DNA of 13,025 nt from positions 1 through 13,025 of the forward strand of contig JASHYF010000277.1 of NCBI GenBank assembly GCA_030043235.1, given 5' to 3'. A program made the translations under genes and the position numbers. The notes beneath the pieces are model-generated. The model was not told the DNA's origin and searched no databases. It saw only the letters and a list, made by a program, of their open reading frames with translations. Shown here one piece after another: positions 6,807-13,025 of the stretch. Every line of letters starts with the position of its first letter. The stretch's first letter is position 1. The DNA is from Solirubrobacteraceae bacterium. GTDB taxonomy: Bacteria; Actinomycetota; Thermoleophilia; Solirubrobacterales; Solirubrobacteraceae.

Positions 6807-8323
6807 GCCGGGACCGCCAATCTGTGGCCCGCGTTGGCGAGCAGCGCGGAGAGGTCGCCCGGCAGGTGCACGCCGAGCGCGACGAGCACGAACAGGCAGC
6901 CGAGCATCGCCGCGACCATCCACGCGCTGCGCTCCCCGGCGGGGTGGGTCACGACGCCCGCCGCCTGCTCCGTCGCCGGGCTCAGCACCATCCGTCCGCT
7001 GTGCCAGATGACCCCGAAGAACGCGAGGTTCACGAACACGAGCGCCAGCGCCACGCCGGCGTACTGCGCGCTGGCAAAGCCGCCCACGACGATCTGGAAC
7101 TCGCTGCGGAACACCCCCGAGAGCGGCAGCCCACAGAGCGCCAGGGCGGCGGTCAGGAACATCGGCCCGGTCCACGGCATCGCCCTGCCCGCTCCGCTCA
7201 CGCCCTCGACCTCCTTGGTGTCATAGCCCCGCAGCAGCGATCCGGCGCCGAAGAACGCGAGGCCCTTAGCCGAGGCGTGGGTGATCACGTGCAGCAGCGC
7301 TCCCGCGACCGCCAGCGGCGCGCCGAAGCCGACGCCCAACGCGATGATGCCCATGTGCTCGATCGAGGAGTACGCGAGCAGGCGCTTGTAGTTGCCCTGG
7401 CGCAGCACGAAGAGGCTCGCGGCCGCGAGCGAGGCCACCCCGAAGACGATCAGCGCGTGCTCGGCGAAGGACCGCTCGCCCGCGGCTACCGCCACCTGGA
7501 AGAAGCGCAGGATCGCGTACAGCGCGCCGGCGAGCAGCGACCCCGAGAGCATCGCCGACACGGGCGCCGGCGCCTCGCTGTGCGCGTCCGGCAGCCACGT
7601 GTACATCGGCACGAAACCAACCTTCGTGCCGAACCCCACGAGCGCGAGCACGAACGCCAGGCGCACGGCGTCGGGGGAAAGACCGTGAGCATGGACGAGA
7701 AAGCGCTCGAAGCGCGGCAGGTAGGCGCCGCCCAGGGCATGCGTGCCCGTGGCGTAGAGCACGATGATCGAAAGCAGCGCGATCCCAAGACCGCAGGAGG
7801 CGATCAGGACGTACTTCCAGGAAGCCTCCAGCGCGGCGTCGGTGCGGTCGATCGCGATCAGCAGCGCGGAGACGATCGTCGTCAGCTCGAGCGCGACCCA
7901 CAGCGTCCCGAAGTCCGCCGCGAGCGCCACCGCCAGCATGCTCCAGCCAAACAGGTTCAGCAGGGCGTAGTAGCGCTTGGCGAACGGGCCGAAACCCGGA
8001 CGCCCCTGCTCTGCCTTTAGATAGCCGATCGAGAACACCGCGGCCATCGCGTAGAGCAGGCCGGTCGCGAGCAGGAACACCGCGCCGAGCGAATCCAGGC
8101 GCAGCCAGCCGCCGGCGCCCTCGAGCACGCGGCCGCGCTCCACGGCGATCGCCAGCACGACCGCCAGCGCGAGCGAGGCTATACCGGAGACGAGCGTCGC
8201 GGCGCGCGCGAGCCCACCGTCGGCATCGCCGGCGCTGGCGCCGATCGCTCGCCACCCGTCCAGCAGCGTGAGCCCCGTCGCCGCGAGCGGGACGCCCACA
8301 AGCGTGTACAGCGCCCAGCTCAT
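6803..8323 (-). CDS. hyfF: HyfF-like proton-translocating membrane subunit
   Basis: A 506-residue NuoL/M/N-type antiporter-like subunit, near the length of E. coli HyfF (about 526). Unlike the HyfB-like partner, its proton path appears intact: E146 in LWVALELTT, K234 in GFGTKVGFVP, the full YTWLPDAHSEAPAPVSAMLSG block at 241-261 with H248, and K353 in THASAKGLAFF. YSSIEHMGI at 318-326 and RSEFQI at 406-411 are also typical. About 14 hydrophobic segments are expected. The ATG at 8323 overlaps the hyfC-hyfE stop by four bases (ATGA). If the complex moves protons or sodium, this subunit is the best candidate for doing so. Confidence 0.92.
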   Translation of the reverse strand: MSWALYTLVGVPLAATGLTLLDGWRAIGASAGDADGGLARAATLVSGIASLALAVVLAIAVERGRVLEGAGGWLRLDSLGAVFLLATGLLYAMAAVFSIGYLKAEQGRPGFGPFAKRYYALLNLFGWSMLAVALAADFGTLWVALELTTIVSALLIAIDRTDAALEASWKYVLIASCGLGIALLSIIVLYATGTHALGGAYLPRFERFLVHAHGLSPDAVRLAFVLALVGFGTKVGFVPMYTWLPDAHSEAPAPVSAMLSGSLLAGALYAILRFFQVAVAAGERSFAEHALIVFGVASLAAASLFVLRQGNYKRLLAYSSIEHMGIIALGVGFGAPLAVAGALLHVITHASAKGLAFFGAGSLLRGYDTKEVEGVSGAGRAMPWTGPMFLTAALALCGLPLSGVFRSEFQIVVGGFASAQYAGVALALVFVNLAFFGVIWHSGRMVLSPATEQAAGVVTHPAGERSAWMVAAMLGCLFVLVALGVHLPGDLSALLANAGHRLAVPA

Positions 8324-9951
8324 CCGGTGAGCCTGTTGAGGACGTCGGTGCGCACGGCGGTGCGCGCCACCGCGAGGTACTGGACGAGCACGACGAACAC
8401 CAGCACGCCGATCAGCACATCGAACAGCAACAGCAGCGCGAGGATGATCGGAAGCCCCGGCGCGATCACCAGGCTCGCGACCGACACGGCGTTCTCCAGC
8501 ACGAGGAACCCGAGCAGCTGCGAGGGCGCATACGGGCGCAGCACCATCAGCAGGAACGCGGTGAGCACGCCACCCACTGCGATCGGCAGCGCCGACAGCG
8601 GCAGCGCGCTCTCGGCGCCGATGTGCACCGGGCGCAGCGCGATGAATGCGAACGCGCACACAACGATCGCGAGCAGGATCGCGCTCGGCGCGCCGATCAC
8701 GGTGGGCACGCGCGGCTCCGCATCGAGCCTGCGCAGAACGAAGCGGATGCCCTGCGGGAAGAGCAGCGCCTTCAGCGCTATCGTCGCGGCCGCGAGCACG
8801 TACAGCGAGCTGCTCCCGTGCCCGGACGCCGCGGTCGCGATCGCCAGCGCCGCAACGAGTGTCGACCCGAGCGCGTACAGGCGCAACTGCTCCCAGATCT
8901 CCTGCGAGCGCAGCATGTACAGCTCCAGCAGCAGCACCGCCACCGCGGTGATCGTCGCGGCCGCTCCGAACACGCTCAGGTGCAGGTCGCCGAAGGCGGG
9001 CTGGAACAGGAAGATCACGACCGCGAGCACCGCCAGCAGGAAGCTCGCCACCGTGAACTCCGGGATCTTGTACAGCCGCAGCTTCGCGAAGCTCGACTCG
9101 ATCACGACGACGACCGCGCCTACCGCCAGCGCCTTCACGAACAGCAGGGCGATCGCGAGCGCCACCGCATCGACTCGCCCGCTGCCGGCCATCCCCCACG
9201 GAGCGATGAGCACGTTCATCAGGATCGTGAACAGCAGCAGCTGCTTCACGCTCGAGCCCCAGCGCAGGAACGCCAGCCCGGGGCCGGAGTGCTCGGCGAC
9301 ACGGCCCTCCTCGATCTGGCCGAACTCGAGCGTCCCGCCGTGGCTCGCCACGGGAATGCGGCCCGTCTCGGCGAGCACGAGCATGAAGAACGCCGCGAGC
9401 ATCAGCAGATGGCTCGGGCGCAGGACCTGCACGGTCGCCGAGCGCAACGTCGCGCCGAACGCATAAGGCAGATCGGTGTGCGTCGTCAGCGCGAGCACGA
9501 ACGTCACGAAGATCACCGTCGGCTCGTTGAACGCGCCGAAGGAGCGCAGGCGGCTGGAGCCCAACTGCGCGTAGGGGCTGCCGCTGTCGATCGCCGCGAG
9601 CGAGACCGCGAAGCTCGCCAACGCAAGGATCAAGCCGACTCCGAGGAAGTCCGCCATGTACCCGAGCGGCAGTGGGAAGGTGGTCAACGCGGGGATCAGC
9701 AGCGGCACCGTCGCGTAGGCCGCGAAGCTCGCGTACGGCGCCGCCCGGAACAGCGGACCGGCCGGAGCAGGCAGCACCGTCTCCTTCCCGAGCAGCTTGA
9801 AGATGTCGTAATAGGGCTGCAGGACGCGTGGCCCGCGACGCTGCTGGATGATCGCCTCGGCCCGCGCGATGACCCCGCTGACGAGCGGCGCCAGCGCCAG
9901 GATCGTGACGACCTGCAGAACCTGCACGGCCCAGTCGGGAAGGATCGGCAC
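8320..9951 (-). CDS. hyfC/hyfE: HyfC-HyfE fusion, NuoH-like plus HyfE membrane subunit
   Basis: One uninterrupted 543-residue frame holds two proteins usually encoded separately. Residues 1 to about 318 match HyfC/HycD (NuoH-like): QQRRGPRVLQPYYDIFKLLGKE at about 36-57, the acidic cytoplasmic loop TLEFGQIEEGRVAEHSG at 207-223, and ESSFAKLRLYKIPE at 285-298. Residues from about 322 match HyfE: EIWEQLRLYA at 351-360, KALLFPQGIRFVLRR at 394-408, and SQLLGFLVLENAVSVASLVI at 477-496. The sum fits separate HyfC (about 320) plus HyfE (about 216). No in-frame stop lies at the join. The start is placed at the GTG at 9951, with GAGAGGAG (9972-9965) 13 bases upstream and homology beginning just after; the spacing is a little long. 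It is the first gene of the operon, downstream of a palindromic site. HyfC forms the membrane contact with the small and large subunits. Confidence 0.87.
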   Translation of the reverse strand: MPILPDWAVQVLQVVTILALAPLVSGVIARAEAIIQQRRGPRVLQPYYDIFKLLGKETVLPAPAGPLFRAAPYASFAAYATVPLLIPALTTFPLPLGYMADFLGVGLILALASFAVSLAAIDSGSPYAQLGSSRLRSFGAFNEPTVIFVTFVLALTTHTDLPYAFGATLRSATVQVLRPSHLLMLAAFFMLVLAETGRIPVASHGGTLEFGQIEEGRVAEHSGPGLAFLRWGSSVKQLLLFTILMNVLIAPWGMAGSGRVDAVALAIALLFVKALAVGAVVVVIESSFAKLRLYKIPEFTVASFLLAVLAVVIFLFQPAFGDLHLSVFGAAATITAVAVLLLELYMLRSQEIWEQLRLYALGSTLVAALAIATAASGHGSSSLYVLAAATIALKALLFPQGIRFVLRRLDAEPRVPTVIGAPSAILLAIVVCAFAFIALRPVHIGAESALPLSALPIAVGGVLTAFLLMVLRPYAPSQLLGFLVLENAVSVASLVIAPGLPIILALLLLFDVLIGVLVFVVLVQYLAVARTAVRTDVLNRLTG

Positions 9952-9985
9952 GACGCTCTCGGGACTCCTCTCGCGTTGCTGTGGT

Positions 9986-9997
9986 CTTTCGCGAAAG
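9986..9997. promoter_or_regulatory. 12-bp perfect palindrome, possible operator
   Basis: CTTTCGCGAAAG is a perfect palindrome 35 bases upstream of the GTG of the hyfC-hyfE gene, in the region shared with the divergent UPF0104 gene. Its position before a long operon suggests a regulator site. No regulator gene is present in the window, so the binding protein is unknown. A 12-bp palindrome can occur by chance. Confidence 0.4.
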
Positions 9998-10029
9998 GAG
10001 CCATCAGCCCTTTTTCCAGGCGGGCGGTT

Positions 10030-10061
10030 CGGAGGGCCAGCGAGCTTGCCGCGGCCCTCCG
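10030..10061. promoter_or_regulatory. 9-bp inverted repeat in the divergent intergenic region
   Basis: CGGAGGGCC (10030-10038) pairs perfectly with GGCCCTCCG (10053-10061) around a 14-base loop. It lies between the divergent hydrogenase-like operon and the UPF0104 gene. It has no T-run on either strand, so it is more likely an operator, attenuator stem or leader structure than a terminator. Confidence 0.4.
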
Positions 10062-10113
10062 TCAGGGCTCCATCTGAGCCTCCACAACATAGCGCAACGA
10101 CCTTGGCGCTCAC

Positions 10114-10137
10114 GAGCGGACCTGATAGACCCCGCTC
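10114..10137 (+). promoter_or_regulatory. Inverted repeat directly before the UPF0104 start
   Basis: GAGCGG (10114-10119) can pair with CCGCTC (10132-10137) around 12 bases, ending one base before the ATG at 10139. No Shine-Dalgarno is present there. A weak promoter-like pair, TTGGCG at 10103-10108 and GATAGA at 10124-10129, could give a leaderless or near-leaderless transcript. Both readings are tentative. Confidence 0.25.
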
Positions 10138-10138
10138 A

Positions 10139-11206
10139 ATGGGCACGCCGCAGAACGTCCGCCTGCGATCCCGCCTGCCGGCGCTCAGGCGCCTGGGGAT
10201 CGCCGCGATCGTGCTTGCACTCGGCGCGGTGGTCGCGTTCGCGCTCTCGCAGCTGAACCTGCCGCGTGTGGGGCACGCGCTGATCACCGCCACGCCCGGC
10301 TGGATCGCTCTGGCGCTCGTGCTGATGGCCTCTTCACTGCTGATGCGTTCGATCTCCTGGCATCAGGTGCTGCGCGCCGCCCTGCCGGACACGCCGATCC
10401 CGTGGGGACTGGTGGTGCGCGCGACGATGATCGGCGTGATGGGCTCGGCCGTGTTCCCCGGGCGCATCGGCGAGCCCGCGCGCGTGCTCGTGCTCTCGCG
10501 CAAGCTCGAGGGCCGCACCACCCGCCTCGTGCCCGTGATCGCCGGCACGGTCTTCTCGCAGACGTTGATCAACCTGCTCGCGCTCGGCATCCTGCTGGCG
10601 GTGACGTTCACCAGCGTGCCGCTGCTGCATGGCCACGTCGCGGGGATCGCGGGCGCGCTGGTGGTGCCGCTGGCGGTGTGCGTGCTCGTCATCGTCGGCC
10701 CGCGCCTGTTGGCGCGAGGCAGTCGCTCGCACTCGGCGCGCGTGGCGCGCGCGGCGGGCGCGATCACGCGCCTCTTGCACCTCGCGCGGCGTGGGCTCGT
10801 CGTGTTCGCCCGCCCGCGCCACGGCGCCACCGCGATCCTCTTCCAGCTGCTCGCCTGGACGCTGCAGTGGCTCGCCTGCTACATGGTGCTGCTGGCGCTC
10901 GGCCTGCAGTCAGACGGCGGCCTGGTCGCGGCCGCGGCGATCCTGCTCGCGGTCAACCTCAGCGCCGTGCTGCCCGCCACGCCATCCAACGTCGGCGTCT
11001 TCCAGGCCGCGTGCCTGGTGGTGCTCGCCGCCTACGGCGTCGGCGCCGGCCAGGGTCTCGCCTACGGCATCATCCTGCAGGCCGTCGAGGTCGTCACCGC
11101 GCTCAGCCTCGGCGGGCCGGCCCTGCTGAAGGAGGGTCTCTCCTGGCGCGACATCCGCACGAGCGCCGGCGCCGTCGAGGAGTCAGCCGGCGAGGGCGCG
11201 CAGTGA
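10139..11206 (+). CDS. UPF0104 / LPG-synthase-TM family integral membrane protein
   Basis: A 355-residue protein with about eight hydrophobic segments, belonging to the lysylphosphatidylglycerol-synthase transmembrane family (PF03706, UPF0104), which also includes YbhN, AglD and the hopanoid-associated HpnL. Diagnostic blocks are VFPGRIGEPARVLVLSRKLEG at about residues 105-125 and AVLPATPSNVGVFQAACLVV in the C-terminal half, equivalent to the family's 'PGGLGvfE' region. It has no soluble aminoacyl-transferase domain, so lysyl-PG synthesis is unlikely; lipid transport or flipping is a common proposal for the family. The ATG at 10139 is the first start before homology. The gene is divergent from the hydrogenase-like operon and converges on hpnH with a 24-bp overlap of 3' ends. 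An HpnL-like role is possible from location, but not shown. Confidence 0.85.
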   Translation: MGTPQNVRLRSRLPALRRLGIAAIVLALGAVVAFALSQLNLPRVGHALITATPGWIALALVLMASSLLMRSISWHQVLRAALPDTPIPWGLVVRATMIGVMGSAVFPGRIGEPARVLVLSRKLEGRTTRLVPVIAGTVFSQTLINLLALGILLAVTFTSVPLLHGHVAGIAGALVVPLAVCVLVIVGPRLLARGSRSHSARVARAAGAITRLLHLARRGLVVFARPRHGATAILFQLLAWTLQWLACYMVLLALGLQSDGGLVAAAAILLAVNLSAVLPATPSNVGVFQAACLVVLAAYGVGAGQGLAYGIILQAVEVVTALSLGGPALLKEGLSWRDIRTSAGAVEESAGEGAQ

Positions 11207-12184
11207 CTGGCGCAGCGAGCGGGTGGTCTGCAGCACCGCCGTGGGCTCGTAGCCGCAGGCGGCCATGCAGTTCTCGCAGCGCGGGTCCCTGCCGCGACCG
11301 TACTTGCTCCAGTCCGTCGTCTCGACCAGCTCTTTGTAGGTCTGCGCATAGCCGTCCGACATCAGGTAGCAGGGGCGCTGCCAGCCGAACAGCGAGTAGC
11401 TCGGGATGCCCCACGCGGTGCAGTCGAATTCGGCCTTGCCTTCGAGAAAATCGAGGAACAGCGGCGTGTGGTTCAACCGCCACCGCTTGCGCCGCCCGCC
11501 GGCGAACGCCTCGCTGAACAGCCGGCGCGTCTGGGCCACGCCGAGGAAGTGCTCCTGATCGGGCGCTTTCTCATACGCGTACGCGGGCGAGATCTCCATC
11601 TCGTCGACCTGCAGCTCGTCGTTGAGGAAGTCGAGCACGTCGCGCACGGTCTTGGGCGAGTCGTGCGTGAAGAACGTCGTGTTCGTGGTGACCCGGAAGC
11701 CGGCCGCCTTCGCGGCCTTGATCGCCGAGACGGCCGTGTCGAAGACGCCCTCGCGCTCGACCGACGCGTCGTGGCGCTCGCGCAGGCCGTCCATGTGGAT
11801 CGCCCACGCGAAGTACGGGCTGGGCTTGAATTTGTCGAGCTTCTTCTCCAGCAGCAGCGCGTTCGTGCACAGGTACACGAAGCGCTTGCGTTTGATCAGC
11901 TCGCCGGCGATGAGGTGGATCTCGGGGTGGATCAGCGGCTCGCCCCCGGCGATCGAGACCATCGGCGCGCCCGACTCCTCGATCGCCCCTACCGCCTGCT
12001 CGACCGGCATGCGCCGGCGCAGCACGTGCTCGGGGTGCTGGATCTTGCCGCAGCCCGAGCAGGCCAGGTTGCACTGGAACAGGGGCTCCAGCTCGACGAC
12101 CAGCGGGAACCTCTCCCGCCTGGCCAGGCGCTGGCGCAGCAGGTAGAGGCCCATGCGCGTCCTCTGTCTGATCCGCACCGCCAC
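11183..12184 (-). CDS. hpnH: Adenosyl-hopene transferase HpnH, radical SAM enzyme
   Basis: HpnH joins a 5'-deoxyadenosyl group from S-adenosylmethionine to diploptene (hopene) to give adenosylhopane, the first step in making extended C35 hopanoids. The 333-residue product has the radical SAM motif CNLACSGC (C38, C42, C45), the SAM-contact SIAGGEP at 77-83, and the HpnH-specific stretches YLCTNALLLEKK at 104-115, KPSPYFAWAIHMDG at 120-133 and SPAYAYEKAPDQEHF at 199-213. A C-terminal cysteine set, C272 with C303-x2-C306-x3-C310, is also conserved in the family. The start is the GTG at 12184, giving MAVRIRQRTRMG as in relatives, with AAGG provided by the hpnG stop region. An ATG at 12154 would remove ten conserved-length residues. 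It follows hpnG by 11 bases and is the last gene of the operon visible here. Confidence 0.95.
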   Translation of the reverse strand: MAVRIRQRTRMGLYLLRQRLARRERFPLVVELEPLFQCNLACSGCGKIQHPEHVLRRRMPVEQAVGAIEESGAPMVSIAGGEPLIHPEIHLIAGELIKRKRFVYLCTNALLLEKKLDKFKPSPYFAWAIHMDGLRERHDASVEREGVFDTAVSAIKAAKAAGFRVTTNTTFFTHDSPKTVRDVLDFLNDELQVDEMEISPAYAYEKAPDQEHFLGVAQTRRLFSEAFAGGRRKRWRLNHTPLFLDFLEGKAEFDCTAWGIPSYSLFGWQRPCYLMSDGYAQTYKELVETTDWSKYGRGRDPRCENCMAACGYEPTAVLQTTRSLRQSLRALAG

Positions 12185-12195
12185 GTCGCCCAACC

Positions 12196-12822
12196 TTAGA
12201 GCGCGGGCGCCCACTCGTGAAGTGCGCCCGCCACGCGCCGCAATGCGCGCGCCGCGCGCAGCGCCCCGGGGGCGGCCTGCAGGCGCAAGAGCTCGTGCTC
12301 GGGGCTGTCGAGCACCACGCGCACGACGCCAAACGGACGTCCGCCGGCGCCCGCCGCGAGCCACACCGACTCCATGTCCACGGCGATCGCCCCGGCCGCG
12401 TGCAGCTGCGCGCGCCGCTCCCCGAGCGCGAGGCGCGAGACGCACACGACCGCCCCCGTGCGCACCTTCAGCCCCCGTCCCGTCAGCCGCTGGACGAGCT
12501 GGCCGGCGAGCTCGCAGCGCACGCGCTCCTCGGCGTGCCCTTCGTCGCTGGCCGCGTACACCTCCTCGGCGACGATCACTTCCCCCGGCACCGAGCTCGC
12601 GTCGAGCCCGCCGCAGAAGCCGAGCACGAGCATCGCGCTCGCGCTCGCGCTCGCGAGCTCGCCGGCCGCCTGCTTGGAGCGGCCCGGCCCCATGCCGGTC
12701 TTGCGCACGAGCGGCCATTTGCTGGCCGAGGAGATCAGCGCGGCCTCGATGCGCATCGGCGCGGCGACGAGCAGCTCGCGTGCGTGCCCCGCGACCGAGT
12801 GGTTGCCCTCCACTGCGCTCAT
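12196..12822 (-). CDS. hpnG: Adenosylhopane nucleosidase HpnG (phosphorylase superfamily)
   Basis: HpnG releases adenine from adenosylhopane, giving ribosylhopane on the way to bacteriohopanetetrol. The 208-residue protein has the nucleoside phosphorylase/MTAN fold: first strand ELLVAAPMRIEAALI at 16-30, TGMGPGRS at 42-49, LGFCGGLD at 67-74, the nucleoside-binding VDMES at 148-152, and RVVLDSPEHE at 168-177 with the candidate catalytic Asp (D172). The ATG at 12822 overlaps the hpnE stop by four bases (ATGA), and an internal Met at residue 23 would cut the first strand. The coding DNA contains three exact GCGCTC hexamers (12635-12652) giving an Ala-Ser run. Placement between hpnE and hpnH makes the hopanoid role more likely than general MTA/SAH nucleosidase activity. 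Confidence 0.9.
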   Translation of the reverse strand: MSAVEGNHSVAGHARELLVAAPMRIEAALISSASKWPLVRKTGMGPGRSKQAAGELASASASAMLVLGFCGGLDASSVPGEVIVAEEVYAASDEGHAEERVRCELAGQLVQRLTGRGLKVRTGAVVCVSRLALGERRAQLHAAGAIAVDMESVWLAAGAGGRPFGVVRVVLDSPEHELLRLQAAPGALRAARALRRVAGALHEWAPAL

Positions 12823-13025
12823 CGCACGAGCGCCCCCGGGAGCGCGCGTGCGTCGTCTCTCGCACCCGCGCCGGCGAGCACCGAGGGTCTGCCCGCCCCT
12901 CCAGGCGCGGCGCGGCTCGTCGCGATGCCCAGCGAGCGCAGCGTTGCGCTGGCCGCCGCGTGGCCACTCAGCACGGCGCCCTCGAGCGTCGCCGGCCAGC
13001 TCGTCGCGGTCCACGCCCCCGCGAG
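12819..13025 (-). CDS. hpnE: Squalene-associated FAD-dependent desaturase HpnE, C-terminal end only
   Basis: The last 68 codons of a gene whose start lies beyond the right edge of the window. The frame has no start codon here and ends at the TGA at 12821-12819, which overlaps the hpnG ATG. Residues 1-34 of the fragment, including WTATSWPATLEGAVLSG, match the FAD-binding C-terminal block of amine-oxidase/phytoene-desaturase proteins of the HpnE type ('GDWTxTgWPATMEGAVrSG'). HpnE is a flavoenzyme that reduces hydroxysqualene to squalene. After this block comes an unusual tail of about 34 residues rich in Ala, Gly and Arg. The fit of family, position and translational overlap with hpnG supports the call. 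Confidence 0.85.
   Translation of the reverse strand, partial: LAGAWTATSWPATLEGAVLSGHAAASATLRSLGIATSRAAPGGAGRPSVLAGAGARDDARALPGALVR

Noticed and set aside
5340..8020. Long plus-strand open frames opposite hyfG and hyfF
   Set aside because: Same reason: low-complexity Arg/His/Glu/Gln-rich translation, no family resemblance, and fully overlapped by conserved genes on the other strand.
8327..10077. Plus-strand open frames opposite the hyfC-hyfE fusion
   Set aside because: Composition is Ser/Thr/Ala- or Arg/Gln-rich as expected from complement reading of membrane protein genes; no domain seen.
12635..12652. Three GCGCTC hexamers as a slippage site
   Set aside because: Only three copies, in frame, encoding an Ala-Ser run; any change would keep the frame, so a switch role is unlikely.
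1..13025. CRISPR array, tRNA, rRNA, insertion sequence or integrase
   Set aside because: No regularly spaced direct repeats, no tRNA-like TTCGA arm with cloverleaf context, no transposase or integrase motifs, and no terminal inverted repeats were found on reading both strands.

Overview
The window is about 70% G+C, with dense gene packing, overlapping starts and stops, and G or C at most third codon positions. It contains a hydrogenase-4-like membrane complex operon, a universal stress protein, a DUF427 protein and part of a hopanoid operon. Together these suggest a high-GC actinobacterium, possibly of the Thermoleophilia/Solirubrobacterales type. That placement is inference from gene content; no rRNA or other marker gene is present.

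Layout from left to right. A degenerate 17-bp tandem repeat (121-209) overlaps the stop codon of a secreted GH114-type (endo alpha-1,4-polygalactosaminidase family) protein on the minus strand. D-aminoacyl-tRNA deacylase (dtd) is divergent from it on the plus strand. A 266-bp gap (1656-1921) follows, holding an AT-rich palindrome with a TATAAT box and a series of GC-rich hairpins. Next, on the minus strand, is a small DUF427 protein. From 9951 down to 2268 runs one tightly coupled minus-strand operon: a HyfC-HyfE fusion, HyfF, HyfG (large subunit), HyfI (small subunit), HyfB and a UspA protein. Every junction overlaps by 1 or 4 bases. A 187-bp divergent regulatory region (9952-10138) with a 12-bp perfect palindrome and a 9-bp stem separates it from a plus-strand UPF0104/LPG-synthase-TM integral membrane protein. 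That gene converges on, and overlaps by 24 bp, the end of a minus-strand hopanoid operon: hpnE (3' end only), hpnG and hpnH.

The most notable feature is the hydrogenase-4-like complex. It keeps the membrane arm: two antiporter-like subunits, a NuoH-like subunit and HyfE. However, the large subunit has lost all four cysteines that bind the NiFe centre, and the small subunit has lost all four ligands of the proximal [4Fe-4S] cluster, which are replaced by Asp, Glu, Asp and Ser. No ferredoxin-like subunit, formate dehydrogenase, hyp maturation gene or maturation protease is present in the window. The complex therefore looks like a hydrogenase-derived machine without hydrogenase chemistry, related to the Ehr-type complexes and comparable in gene set to the Rv0082-Rv0087 locus of Mycobacterium tuberculosis. 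It carries two further oddities: fused HyfC-HyfE, and a HyfB that has lost the conserved LHxWLPxAH motif.

The hopanoid genes act in sequence. HpnE is a squalene-forming FAD enzyme, HpnH (radical SAM) joins adenosine to hopene, and HpnG removes adenine from adenosylhopane. The convergent UPF0104 membrane protein belongs to the superfamily that includes HpnL, but its link to hopanoids is only positional.
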